Of a stretch of 13,646 nt of DNA, positions 1-7,189 are shown in pieces. A program made the translations under genes and the position numbers. The stretch is taken from contig CAMIMS010000049.1 in assembly GCA_946221025.1 (NCBI GenBank), positions 1 to 13,646 on the forward strand, written 5' to 3'. Under the pieces are notes generated by a model. It saw only the letters and a list, made by a program, of their open reading frames with translations. It was not told the DNA's origin and did not search any database. Position 1 is the first letter of the stretch. Each line of letters opens with the position of its first letter. Source of the DNA: an uncultured Pseudoclavibacter sp. GTDB lineage: Bacteria; Actinomycetota; Actinomycetes; Actinomycetales; Microbacteriaceae.

Positions 1-1195
1 GAGACAGGGTGAGGTCAGCGTTTGAGAGGACGACTTCGCCACTGTGTTCGGGCTCGTGCGGGGCGTCAACATCGCGCGTGGTCTCGGATGCGTCGTCTCC
101 CGCGTCGGGGGCCTTCTCGAAGGCCTCACCGAATCCGCTCGCCTCATACCGACGCGCCGCGGGCCGCTCGATCTGCGATTCACCGTCACTGTCGACGGCG
201 AACAGTGAGTCGTATTCGGCACCGGATTGTTCGCCCGCGGTTTCGACCGGCTCGGTGAGGGCGTCGGTCGACTCTGCCGTGTCACGGTCCGCATCAGCGG
301 GCGGGAGGCTGATGGGCGCGAACTCGGGGGTCGCTTCCAGCTCTGCGGGCTTGAGCGCCGCTTCGACCGCGGCGTGACGCGGGGCCGACCACATCGTTGG
401 CAGTGCCCACGGGTTCGGGGCTTCCTCGGGCTCGGCCTCTTCGTTCGAGTCGGATTCGGGCGCCGCCTCTTCTTCCAGCGGCACCTCGACCGTCGGCTGC
501 GAGTCCGGCTCGGTGGTCACGGTCTCCATGCGGAAGATGCGGTCCTCCGGGTCGAACTCGATGGCGACGCGACCATCGGCGGTCTCGACCTCAATGAGGG
601 AAGCATCCGCATCCACGCCGTCCTGCACGATGCGCAGGCCTCCGAGCCCGTCAATGGCGCGAAGCGCGGCGCGGTGGTCGGTGAGGGGCACCTGCTCGAG
701 AGCCCCCGAGAGCACCAGGATGAGATCGAGCGACGAGATCGGCTGCACATCCATCGACGGAAGCAGCAGCGCCACGACCGTGCCCTCCCCCACGGGCAGC
801 AGGAGGCTTCCGGCGGGCTTGGTGAGCGCTTTGGCGATCACGATGAGGTCATTGGGCGTGATGTCCTCGCCGAGTTCGACAACTTCGCGAGTCACGACGT
901 CAACGCCGCGCTCACGACCGGCTTCGCGCACGGCCAAGGCCGTCTCGATCACGCGATCGGGGAAGCCGTTGACGTTGTTCCATCCCCACATCCAGCTCTG
1001 GTTCGCGGCCGAGTACGTGCCGAGGAACTGAATGTCGAACTGCGTGGACTCGGGCTCGGTTTCGAACGTGATGCTCGCGCCCGGCATATCCACCGACCAG
1101 GGGGCGTCACCGATTCGTTCGGCGAGCTGCTTCTCCATGAGCAAATGGGCGAAGAACGCCTCGTTCGCGATCGACAATGGAGATTCCGGGTTCAC
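1..1195 (-). CDS. DUF6882-like protein with long acidic C-terminal tail, partial
   Basis: The C-terminus lies beyond the left edge; 398 codons are visible. The start is a GTG with a good Shine-Dalgarno (AAGGGAG, 5 bases upstream), so this start is favoured. Residues 1-225 look like a folded domain. The signature is QSWMWGWNN at about 66-74, in the stretch that resembles the WLWGWAN motif of DUF6882 proteins, followed by a helix (about 79-97) and a hydrophobic strand at 128-146. From about residue 226 onward the chain is rich in Glu, Asp, Pro, Ser and Ala, with no visible fold. No signal peptide or membrane segment is seen, so it is probably cytoplasmic. It follows ligA on the same strand after a 100-base gap. 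Its function is unknown. The family assignment rests on the Trp-rich motif remembered from the family and has not been checked by search. Confidence 0.72.
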   Translation of the reverse strand, partial: MNPESPLSIANEAFFAHLLMEKQLAERIGDAPWSVDMPGASITFETEPESTQFDIQFLGTYSAANQSWMWGWNNVNGFPDRVIETALAVREAGRERGVDVVTREVVELGEDITPNDLIVIAKALTKPAGSLLLPVGEGTVVALLLPSMDVQPISSLDLILVLSGALEQVPLTDHRAALRAIDGLGGLRIVQDGVDADASLIEVETADGRVAIEFDPEDRIFRMETVTTEPDSQPTVEVPLEEEAAPESDSNEEAEPEEAPNPWALPTMWSAPRHAAVEAALKPAELEATPEFAPISLPPADADRDTAESTDALTEPVETAGEQSGAEYDSLFAVDSDGESQIERPAARRYEASGFGEAFEKAPDAGDDASETTRDVDAPHEPEHSGEVVLSNADLTLS

Positions 1196-1280
1196 GCTGG
1201 CTCCCTTCCCGAACTGTCACGGTTCGTTCGCACGGTCGTCGGTCAGCGTACCGTCGCTGGGTATCCGCTCCGGTGGGCGC

Positions 1281-1295
1281 TCACACAGCCTGTGA
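1281..1295 (-). other. short hairpin directly after the ligA stop
   Basis: TCACA and TGTGA form a 5-bp stem around a CAGCC loop, starting at the base next to the ligA stop codon. There is no T-run after it, so it is a weak 3'-end signal at most. The rest of the 100-base gap holds the ribosome binding site of the DUF6882-like gene. A TACGCT (minus sense, near 1250) could be a -10 box but has no convincing -35. Confidence 0.2.
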
Positions 1296-3731
1296 TCAGG
1301 CCTCGGGGTTGGTGATGAGGTGCGCCACCGCATCCGGACCGCCTTCGAGCAGCAGCTTGAATCCGTCCGAATCGAGGATGGGAATGCCGAGGGTCTCTGC
1401 TTTGGTGAGCTTCGAACCGGCGCCCGGCCCGGCGGCAACGAAATCGGTCTTCTTCGAAACGCTCGAACCGGCTTTCCCGCCCGCTTCGACGATGGCTTCG
1501 TTCGCGCCCTCGCGGCTGAACCCCTCGAGCGTTCCGGTCGCGACGACCGTCAGGCCCGTGAGTGGCCCGTCGACCGTCGTCGCTTTGCCCGGGCCCGGGT
1601 GGCCGGGGGTCGCGAAGCGCACCCCCGCCGCGCGCCACCGGTCGATGATCTCCCGGTGCCAGTCTTCGGCGAGCCACTCGGTGATCGCGGCCGCGATCGT
1701 GGGGCCGACGCCCTCGACTTCGGCGAGCTCTTCGGGGGTCGCGTTCACGATCGCTTCGAGAGAGCCGAACCAGTCGGCGAGCGCGCGGGCGGCCACCGGG
1801 CCCACGTGGCGGATGTTCAGGGCCACGAGCTGACGCCAGAGTTCTTTTTCTTTGGCTCGCTCGAGCTCATCCAGGAGCGTGTTGACCGTCTCGGATGGGC
1901 CATACACCGGGACGTCTTTGCGCACGCCGGCTTTTCGGCGCTCGGCGGTGGTGGCGTCTTCGAACCCATCCGGATAGCGGTACCCGGTGATCTTGCGGAA
2001 CGGCTCGCGGCGCACGAACTCGCCGGTTGTCGGGTCGACTTTGCGCTCGCCGGTTTCGGAGTCGCGCACGATCACACTGATCGGCAGGAGTTCATCGGCG
2101 GTGAGCTCGAACAGCCTCGCCTCGGTGAGAAGCGGTGGCTCTGCCGGCACCTCGGGCTGGGTGAGCGCAGCCGCGGTCACCTCTCCGAGCGCCTCGATAT
2201 CGAGCGCGCCTCGCGAACCGATGTGCTCAACGCGCCCGCGTACCTGCGCCGGGCATGAGCGCGCGTTCGGGCAGCGGAGGTCAACGTCGCCCTCTTTCAT
2301 CGCGCGAAGGGGCGTTGCGCATTCGGGGCATTCGCTCGGCATGACGAATTCGCGTTCGTCGCCGGTGCGGGCTTCAACGACCGGGCCGAGCACTTCGGGA
2401 ATCACGTCGCCGGCTTTTCGAAGCACCACGGTGTCGCCGATGAGCACGCCCTTATCGCGCACCACATCCTGGTTGTGCAGGGTCGCCATGCGCACGACGC
2501 TGCCCGCGACCAGGGCGGGCTCCATCATCGCGAAGGGGGTCGCGCGGCCGGTGCGCCCCACGCTCACGGGAATATCGATGAGCTTGGTGTGCACTTCTTC
2601 GGGCGGGTACTTGTAGGCGATGGCCCACTTCGGTGCGCGACTGGTTTGACCGAGCTCTCGGTGGGCGGACAGATCGTCGACCTTCACGACGATGCCGTCG
2701 ATCATGTGCTCGACCGCGGCGCGCTGCTCACCGCGCTGGGTGACGTAGTCGAGCACGGCTTCGTCGGAGTCGGTGACCAGCAGGTGCGGAGATGTGGGAA
2801 GCCCCCACGATGCGAGCAGCTCATACACCTCGGATTGGCTCTTCACCGGCGGGTTCTCCCACGCACCGATGCCGTGCACGTACATGCGCAGTGCCTCGGC
2901 CCGGGCGATGCCGGCTTTCAGCTCGAGCCCGGCCTTCTTGTCGAGCTGCTGACGAAGCCCACCGGATGCGGCGTTGCGGGGGTTCGCGAACGGAGGAAAG
3001 CGGTGCTCGGCACGGCGGGTCGCGCGCGCGAGGTCGAACGACCCCTCGCTATTGCCGCGCCCGGTCCACGCCGCGAGGTCGTCGTCAATCGACTGCGCGC
3101 GAAGATCGGCCTGCAGGGCGTTCAGCTCATCGAACGCCGCCACCGGAAGAAAGACCTCGCCGCGCACTTCGACCACATCCGGGTGGTTCTCGCCCGAGAG
3201 CTTCTGCGGGATATCGGCGATGCGCCGCACATTCAAGGTGACGTCTTCACCGACCCGGCCATCGCCGCGCGTCGCGGCGATGGCGAGCTCGCCCCGCTCG
3301 TACCGAAGGTTGATCGCGAGCCCGTCGATCTTCAGCTCGGTGAGCCAGCGCACCTCGCCCCCGGTCGCCTCGCGAACACGCTGCATCCACTCAGACAGAT
3401 CGTCGAGCGAGAACACGTTGTCGAGGCTCAGCATCTGCTCGAGGTGCGGAACCGGGTCGAACAGCGACGAGACCCCGCCCTGCACGGTCTGCGTCGGCGA
3501 TTCGTTGCTCGCGAGCGCCGGGTACTCAGTTTCAATGCCCTGCAGTTCCTGAACGAGCACGTCGTACTCGGCATCGGTGAGGGATGAGCCATCCCCCATG
3601 TAGTAGTCGGCGGATGCCTTCTCGATCTGCTCGCGAAGCGACTGCGCCCGGTCGCTCGCCCGCTTGAATTCTGGCGTGACCGCCGTCTCGACAGCGCTGT
3701 CGTCGGTTCGCTCGTTGGCGGAGTCGGTCAT
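1296..3731 (-). CDS. ligA: NAD-dependent DNA ligase LigA
   Basis: Seals nicks in DNA during replication and repair, using NAD+ as adenylate donor. The protein is 811 aa from the chosen start and all family domains are present in order. Domain Ia has YY at 43-44 and DAEYD. The adenylation domain has KIDG at 134-137 (K134 takes the AMP), EVRGEVF at 188-194 and DGIVVKV at 345-351. The OB fold follows at about 383-460. A zinc finger uses Cys 468, 471, 487 and 493. Helix-hairpin-helix repeats lie at about 640-690 and a BRCT domain at about 722-805. Two insertions make it longer than the usual 670 aa: about 210-242 just before FANPRNAAS, and about 550-610 in the HhH region. Both resemble insertions I associate with Microbacteriaceae LigA. 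An ATG four codons upstream overlaps the preceding stop (ATGA) but has AAGGA directly against it, leaving no spacing. The ATG at 3731 puts that AAGGA 12 bases away, which is long, so the start is uncertain by a few codons. Confidence 0.97.
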   Translation of the reverse strand: MTDSANERTDDSAVETAVTPEFKRASDRAQSLREQIEKASADYYMGDGSSLTDAEYDVLVQELQGIETEYPALASNESPTQTVQGGVSSLFDPVPHLEQMLSLDNVFSLDDLSEWMQRVREATGGEVRWLTELKIDGLAINLRYERGELAIAATRGDGRVGEDVTLNVRRIADIPQKLSGENHPDVVEVRGEVFLPVAAFDELNALQADLRAQSIDDDLAAWTGRGNSEGSFDLARATRRAEHRFPPFANPRNAASGGLRQQLDKKAGLELKAGIARAEALRMYVHGIGAWENPPVKSQSEVYELLASWGLPTSPHLLVTDSDEAVLDYVTQRGEQRAAVEHMIDGIVVKVDDLSAHRELGQTSRAPKWAIAYKYPPEEVHTKLIDIPVSVGRTGRATPFAMMEPALVAGSVVRMATLHNQDVVRDKGVLIGDTVVLRKAGDVIPEVLGPVVEARTGDEREFVMPSECPECATPLRAMKEGDVDLRCPNARSCPAQVRGRVEHIGSRGALDIEALGEVTAAALTQPEVPAEPPLLTEARLFELTADELLPISVIVRDSETGERKVDPTTGEFVRREPFRKITGYRYPDGFEDATTAERRKAGVRKDVPVYGPSETVNTLLDELERAKEKELWRQLVALNIRHVGPVAARALADWFGSLEAIVNATPEELAEVEGVGPTIAAAITEWLAEDWHREIIDRWRAAGVRFATPGHPGPGKATTVDGPLTGLTVVATGTLEGFSREGANEAIVEAGGKAGSSVSKKTDFVAAGPGAGSKLTKAETLGIPILDSDGFKLLLEGGPDAVAHLITNPEA

Positions 3732-3739
3732 TTCTCGTC

Positions 3740-4225
3740 TCATTCCTTCGGCGTCGTCGCCGCGCTCGCTCGTGAACGCACGATGTCGATCGCCGAGTTG
3801 CGGCTGGTTCGCATGAGCCATTCGCGCTTTCGCTGGAACCTGCGCTCAGCCCTTGCCGGGGACGCGGTCTCGAAGTACGTGGCAGCGAGCCCGACGATCG
3901 CGACGAGCACAGCGAAGACGCCGAAGATGATCGTGAGCGTGCCCTGCAGGTTCATGAGAATGACCGAGCCGACAAACACGATCATGCCCATCAGCACCCA
4001 TACGAATGCGGCGAGCACCCAATCGCGCGCCGTGAACGGCCGCGCCTCCTGCGTGCTCTGCTTCGCCAGACGCGTCGCGATCGGTTCGTGGTGAGCATCG
4101 AATGCCGCCACCCAGTCGTGCTCGTCGCCCGTGATCTTGTAGCGCTTGGCCCACCGGTCGGATTCGGTGAGCATCTGATCCATCGCCTCGCCGTCGCGCA
4201 GGCGCTTTTGCGCATCCGCGCTCAT
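3740..4225 (-). CDS. two-helix membrane protein of unknown function
   Basis: 161 aa. I do not recognise a family. Residues 1-66 are hydrophilic and charged and include the segment SDRWAKRYKITGDEHDW. Two hydrophobic helices follow at about 69-91 and 96-118, separated by a very short loop. The C-terminal 40 residues are strongly basic (RAERRFQRKREW). The helix pair and the basic tail suggest that both ends face the cytoplasm. Its ATG overlaps the mnmA stop as ATGA, which points to translational coupling. Its stop lies 8 bases from the ligA start, so mnmA, this gene and ligA very likely share one transcript. The tight packing supports a real gene, but the neighbours say little about its role, since both are soluble nucleic-acid enzymes. 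Confidence 0.85.
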   Translation of the reverse strand: MSADAQKRLRDGEAMDQMLTESDRWAKRYKITGDEHDWVAAFDAHHEPIATRLAKQSTQEARPFTARDWVLAAFVWVLMGMIVFVGSVILMNLQGTLTIIFGVFAVLVAIVGLAATYFETASPARAERRFQRKREWLMRTSRNSAIDIVRSRASAATTPKE

Positions 4226-5406
4226 GCGGATGCCCGAAGGTCGGTGCGACGGATGTCATCGCCTGCCACATCAGCGGCGGCGTCACGCTCAACGCGGTCG
4301 ATCGTGAACTGCCCGAGCACGCGCTCACCGTCATAGATCACCGCCGACTGCCCGGTCGCCACCCCGAACAGCGGCTCGTCGAGCGCGATGCGAAGCTCGC
4401 TGCCCGCTTCGGTCGCATCGTTGCGAAGCGCCTCGGCAGCCCGAACGCGCGAGAGTTCGCCCGGAACTGGTTCACCGTGCGCGCGGATCTGCACGTGCAC
4501 CCGTCGCGGGTCGGAAAGCTCTGGCGCGGGGCCTGCCCACGACCACCGCTGCCCGCCGAGCGCCGTCACCGCGAGCGATTCCTTCGGGCCGACCACCACG
4601 GTGTTGCTCGACGGCTTCACCTCGAGCACGAAGCGCGGACGGCCATCGGGCGCGGGCACGCCGAGGTTCAGCCCGCGACGCTGCCCGACGGTGTAGCCGA
4701 AGGTGCCACCGTGCTGACCGACAACCTTGCCCTCGGCATCGTGAATCTCGCCCGGTCGCTCCCCGAGTCGGTCGGTGAGCCAGCCGCGGGTATCGCCGTC
4801 GGGAATGAAGCAGATGTCGTGCGAGTCGGGCTTCGCGGCAACCTGAATGCCACGACGCTCGGCCTCGGCGCGCACCTCGGCCTTGTCGGGGGCCTCGGCG
4901 AGCGGGAACATGCAGTGCCGCAGCTGCTCGGCGTTCAGCACCCCGAGCACATACGACTGGTCTTTCTTCGGGTCGCGAGCTCGGTAGAGCAGCGCGTTGC
5001 CCTCGGCATCGTTCTCAACGCGCGCGTAGTGGCCGGTCGCCACCGCATCGAACCCGAGGCTGATCGCTTTATCGAGCAGCGCCTCGAACTTGATCTTCTC
5101 GTTGCAGCGAAGGCACGGGTTCGGGGTGCGGCCGGCTTCGTACTCGGCAACGAAATCGTCGACCACATCCGCTTTGAACCGCTCGGAGAAATCCCACACG
5201 TAGAAGGGGATGCCGATGAGGTCGGCAACGCGCCTGGCATCCATGGCGTCTTCGATGGTGCAGCAGCCGCGAGCGCCCGTGCGAAGCGTTCCGGGCATGC
5301 GAGAGAGCGCGAGGTGCACGCCGACCACATCGTGGCCGGCCTCCACCGCTCGCGCTGCTGCGACGGCACTATCGACACCGCCTGACATCGCCGCTAGAAC
5401 ACGCAT
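4222..5406 (-). CDS. mnmA: tRNA-specific 2-thiouridylase MnmA
   Basis: Adds sulfur to position 2 of the wobble uridine (U34) in tRNAs for Lys, Glu and Gln, using ATP and a persulfide sulfur. The length of 394 aa is normal. SGGVDS at residues 8-13 is the ATP-binding PP-loop. The catalytic loop PNPCLRCNEKIKF has Cys 101 at the nucleophile position. Cys 98 stands where E. coli has Asp, as I expect for actinobacteria. Cys 199 in SHDICF is the persulfide cysteine. A CCTIED segment begins at about residue 48. The start was chosen because family members begin MRVLAAMSGG. Another ATG lies 30 bases upstream (5436), but the chosen one sits 6 bases after a -10-like TATCCT, fitting a leaderless message. 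The stop overlaps the start of the two-helix protein. A cysteine desulfurase that could supply its sulfur is encoded one gene upstream, beyond the transporter. Confidence 0.97.
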   Translation of the reverse strand: MRVLAAMSGGVDSAVAAARAVEAGHDVVGVHLALSRMPGTLRTGARGCCTIEDAMDARRVADLIGIPFYVWDFSERFKADVVDDFVAEYEAGRTPNPCLRCNEKIKFEALLDKAISLGFDAVATGHYARVENDAEGNALLYRARDPKKDQSYVLGVLNAEQLRHCMFPLAEAPDKAEVRAEAERRGIQVAAKPDSHDICFIPDGDTRGWLTDRLGERPGEIHDAEGKVVGQHGGTFGYTVGQRRGLNLGVPAPDGRPRFVLEVKPSSNTVVVGPKESLAVTALGGQRWSWAGPAPELSDPRRVHVQIRAHGEPVPGELSRVRAAEALRNDATEAGSELRIALDEPLFGVATGQSAVIYDGERVLGQFTIDRVERDAAADVAGDDIRRTDLRASA

Positions 5407-5412
5407 GCGACC

Positions 5413-5418
5413 AGGATA
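5413..5418 (-). promoter_or_regulatory. candidate -10 box for leaderless mnmA
   Basis: TATCCT on the minus strand fits the actinobacterial TANNNT -10 pattern and ends 6 bases before the mnmA ATG. That places the expected transcription start at the A of the start codon. No clear Shine-Dalgarno precedes the ATG, which fits a leaderless transcript. I see no good -35 at 16-18 bases. The box lies in the 41-base gap after the transporter stop, so mnmA need not depend on read-through. Confidence 0.45.
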
Positions 5419-5447
5419 GGCGGGCACCACCGACATCCCGAGAGCGC

Positions 5448-7055
5448 CTAGTCGCTCGACGGCACCGGCACTTCGCGTTCAGTGGACAGTTCGTCCTCGC
5501 GCACGAACAGCAGCGCCACAAACGCGATGATCGCGAGCGGCACGAGGTCGAGGAAGATCGGCACGAGGGATGCGTTGACCGCTTCGCGCACCATGCCGCG
5601 CAGGGGCTCCGGCAGGTTCGTCACCATCTCCGGAGTGATGGCGGTTGCCGACTCCTCTGATCCCGCACCGGCCCCCGCCGCGATCTCGGTGAGCCTGTCG
5701 GCAAGGCGCTGCCCGAACAGCGAGCCGACCACGGTTGAGCCGATCGTCGCCCCGACTTGTCGGAAGTAGTTGTTCGCGGCCGTCGCGGTTCCGACGATGC
5801 GCGCCGGGAATGCGTTCTGCACGATGAGCACGAGAATCTGCATCGAGAGGCCGAGCCCCACTCCGAGAACCGCGAGGTAGGCGCAGATCACCCACGTCTC
5901 GCTTTCCGCAGTGAGGGTCGACAGCAGCCACATCGAGACCCCGAGAATGGCGGTGCCGATCAGCGGCATGAACTTGTAGCGACCGGTGTTCGCGACGACG
6001 CGCCCGGCACCGACCGAGGTGATCAGCAGCGTCACCATCATCGGCGTGAGCAGGAGCCCCGAAATCGTCGGCCCGAGCCCCGTCATCATCTGCATGTACA
6101 TCGGCATGTAGCCGAGCACGCCGAACATGGCGATGCCGACGACGAGTCCGGCCCCGGTCGAGAGCAGGAAGTTCCGTTCCCGGAACATCGCAAGCGGCAT
6201 GATCGGCTCTTCGGCTCGCGCTTCGACCGCGACAAACAGGGCGGCCGCGACGAGAGTGAGAGCGATGAGCGCTGCGGACTGCCAGGAGAGCCATTCGATC
6301 TGCGTTCCGCCCCAGGTCAGAAGGAGCACCAGCGCCGTCGTCGCGATCGTGAGCAGGATCATGCCGAGCACATCCGTGCGGCCGGGCTTGGGCGGTTTCG
6401 GCAGCTTCATGAACACGAGAATCGCGATGAGTGCGAGCCCGATCAGCGGCAGGTTGAACCAGAACGCCCATCGCCATCCCGGCCCGTCGGTGAACCAGCC
6501 ACCGAGGATGGGTCCGGCGACCGAGGCGAGGCCGAAGACGCCTCCCATGATGCCCATGTAGCGACCGCGCTCACGCGCCGGCACCGCATCCGCGATCGCC
6601 GCCTGCGACAGGATCGCGAGCCCGCCGCCGCCGAGCCCCTGAATGCCGCGGGCGGTCACGAGCATCATCATGCTGTCGGCAAGCCCACCGAGAAAGCTTC
6701 CGATCGCGAACAGCGTCAGCGCCACGATCATGAGCGGTCGCCTGCCGAACAGGTCCGAGAGATTGCCGTAGATGGGCATCACGACCGTGCTCGCGAGAAT
6801 GGTGGCGGTCACCACCCAGCTCATGTGCTCGATGCCGTTGAGCTCCCCCACGATCGTTGGCATCGCGCTTGAGAGCACAGTGTTCGCAAGCGACGAGACG
6901 AGCATCGCGAGCATGAGTCCGAGAAAGAGCGGGATGAGTTCGCGCTTGGGCAGCGCCCCGGTGTTCGCGGTCGGGTCACCGGCTTCACCGGCGGAGCGGA
7001 CGTTGTCCGCGTTGTTGTCACCGCCGGTGCCGTTCGGCTGAGCGACGTGGCTCAT
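5448..7055 (-). CDS. MFS transporter, DHA2-like (multidrug type)
   Basis: Inner-membrane secondary transporter of the major facilitator superfamily, most like the 14-helix DHA2 proton-driven drug exporters. It has 535 aa. Residues 1-38 are a hydrophilic Gly/Asn-rich tail, followed by many hydrophobic helices starting at about 41-62. Motif A is GNLSDLFGRRP at 97-107. The antiporter motif C region is GVFGLASVAGPILGG at 172-186, and WRWAFWFNLP at 194-203 is typical of DHA2. An insert rich in Gly, Ala and Glu followed by an amphipathic stretch precedes the last helix. In helix 1 the usual LDxT of this family reads LANT (56-59), so the conserved Asp is Ala. The ATG at 7055 has AAGGAGT 5 bases upstream, which rules out the in-frame ATG 24 bases earlier. 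The substrate cannot be told from sequence. No regulator gene is adjacent. Confidence 0.93.
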   Translation of the reverse strand: MSHVAQPNGTGGDNNADNVRSAGEAGDPTANTGALPKRELIPLFLGLMLAMLVSSLANTVLSSAMPTIVGELNGIEHMSWVVTATILASTVVMPIYGNLSDLFGRRPLMIVALTLFAIGSFLGGLADSMMMLVTARGIQGLGGGGLAILSQAAIADAVPARERGRYMGIMGGVFGLASVAGPILGGWFTDGPGWRWAFWFNLPLIGLALIAILVFMKLPKPPKPGRTDVLGMILLTIATTALVLLLTWGGTQIEWLSWQSAALIALTLVAAALFVAVEARAEEPIMPLAMFRERNFLLSTGAGLVVGIAMFGVLGYMPMYMQMMTGLGPTISGLLLTPMMVTLLITSVGAGRVVANTGRYKFMPLIGTAILGVSMWLLSTLTAESETWVICAYLAVLGVGLGLSMQILVLIVQNAFPARIVGTATAANNYFRQVGATIGSTVVGSLFGQRLADRLTEIAAGAGAGSEESATAITPEMVTNLPEPLRGMVREAVNASLVPIFLDLVPLAIIAFVALLFVREDELSTEREVPVPSSD

Positions 7056-7060
7056 TCGTG

Positions 7061-7067
7061 ACTCCTT
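7061..7067 (-). promoter_or_regulatory. ribosome binding site fixing the MFS start
   Basis: AAGGAGT on the minus strand, 5 bases before the ATG at 7055, is a near-perfect Shine-Dalgarno. It overlaps codons of the longer in-frame reading from 7079 and so settles the choice of start. Confidence 0.8.
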
Positions 7068-7091
7068 GAATGCGTGCAAAGCGAATGCGAA

Positions 7092-7122
7092 TCGCCCGGA
7101 GGCAAGGCGCTCAGACGGGCGA
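7092..7122. repeat. inverted repeat in the MFS leader, possible operator
   Basis: TCGCCCG (7092-7098) and CGGGCGA (7116-7122) are perfect 7-bp inverted arms 17 bases apart. They lie between the candidate -10 box at 7138-7143 and the transporter start codon. This position would suit a repressor site or a leader hairpin. There is no T-run to make it a terminator. Confidence 0.4.
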
Positions 7123-7137
7123 CGCTCGAACCGAGAA

Positions 7138-7143
7138 ATATTA
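7138..7143 (-). promoter_or_regulatory. candidate -10 box of the MFS gene
   Basis: TAATAT on the minus strand lies in an AT-rich patch that stands out from the GC-rich surroundings, about 83 bases before the transporter ATG. The matching -35 position reads TTTCCC, which is poor. The 134-base gap between the desulfurase and the transporter makes a separate promoter here plausible. Confidence 0.35.
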
Positions 7144-7169
7144 CGCCCGCTGCGCGTCGCGGGAAATAG

Positions 7170-7183
7170 CTCCCCGCTGGGAG
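7170..7183 (-). terminator. weak hairpin after the cysteine desulfurase gene
   Basis: On the minus strand CTCCC and GGGAG pair around a 4-base loop, beginning 6 bases after the TAG stop and followed by CTATTT. The stem is only 5 bp and the T-run is short, so it could at best give partial termination ahead of the transporter promoter. Confidence 0.28.
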
Positions 7184-7189
7184 GCTTCG

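Noticed and set aside
227..1315. A 362-codon plus-strand open frame opposite the DUF6882-like gene
   Set aside because: Its Arg/Gly-rich composition is typical of an antisense shadow. The minus-strand frame has a good ribosome binding site and a plausible folded domain.
2475..3587. A 370-codon plus-strand open frame opposite ligA
   Set aside because: It lies wholly within ligA, which has every expected motif on the other strand.
7092..7122. The inverted repeat before the transporter as a terminator
   Set aside because: There is no T-run on either strand and the 17-base loop is long. An operator or leader structure is more likely.
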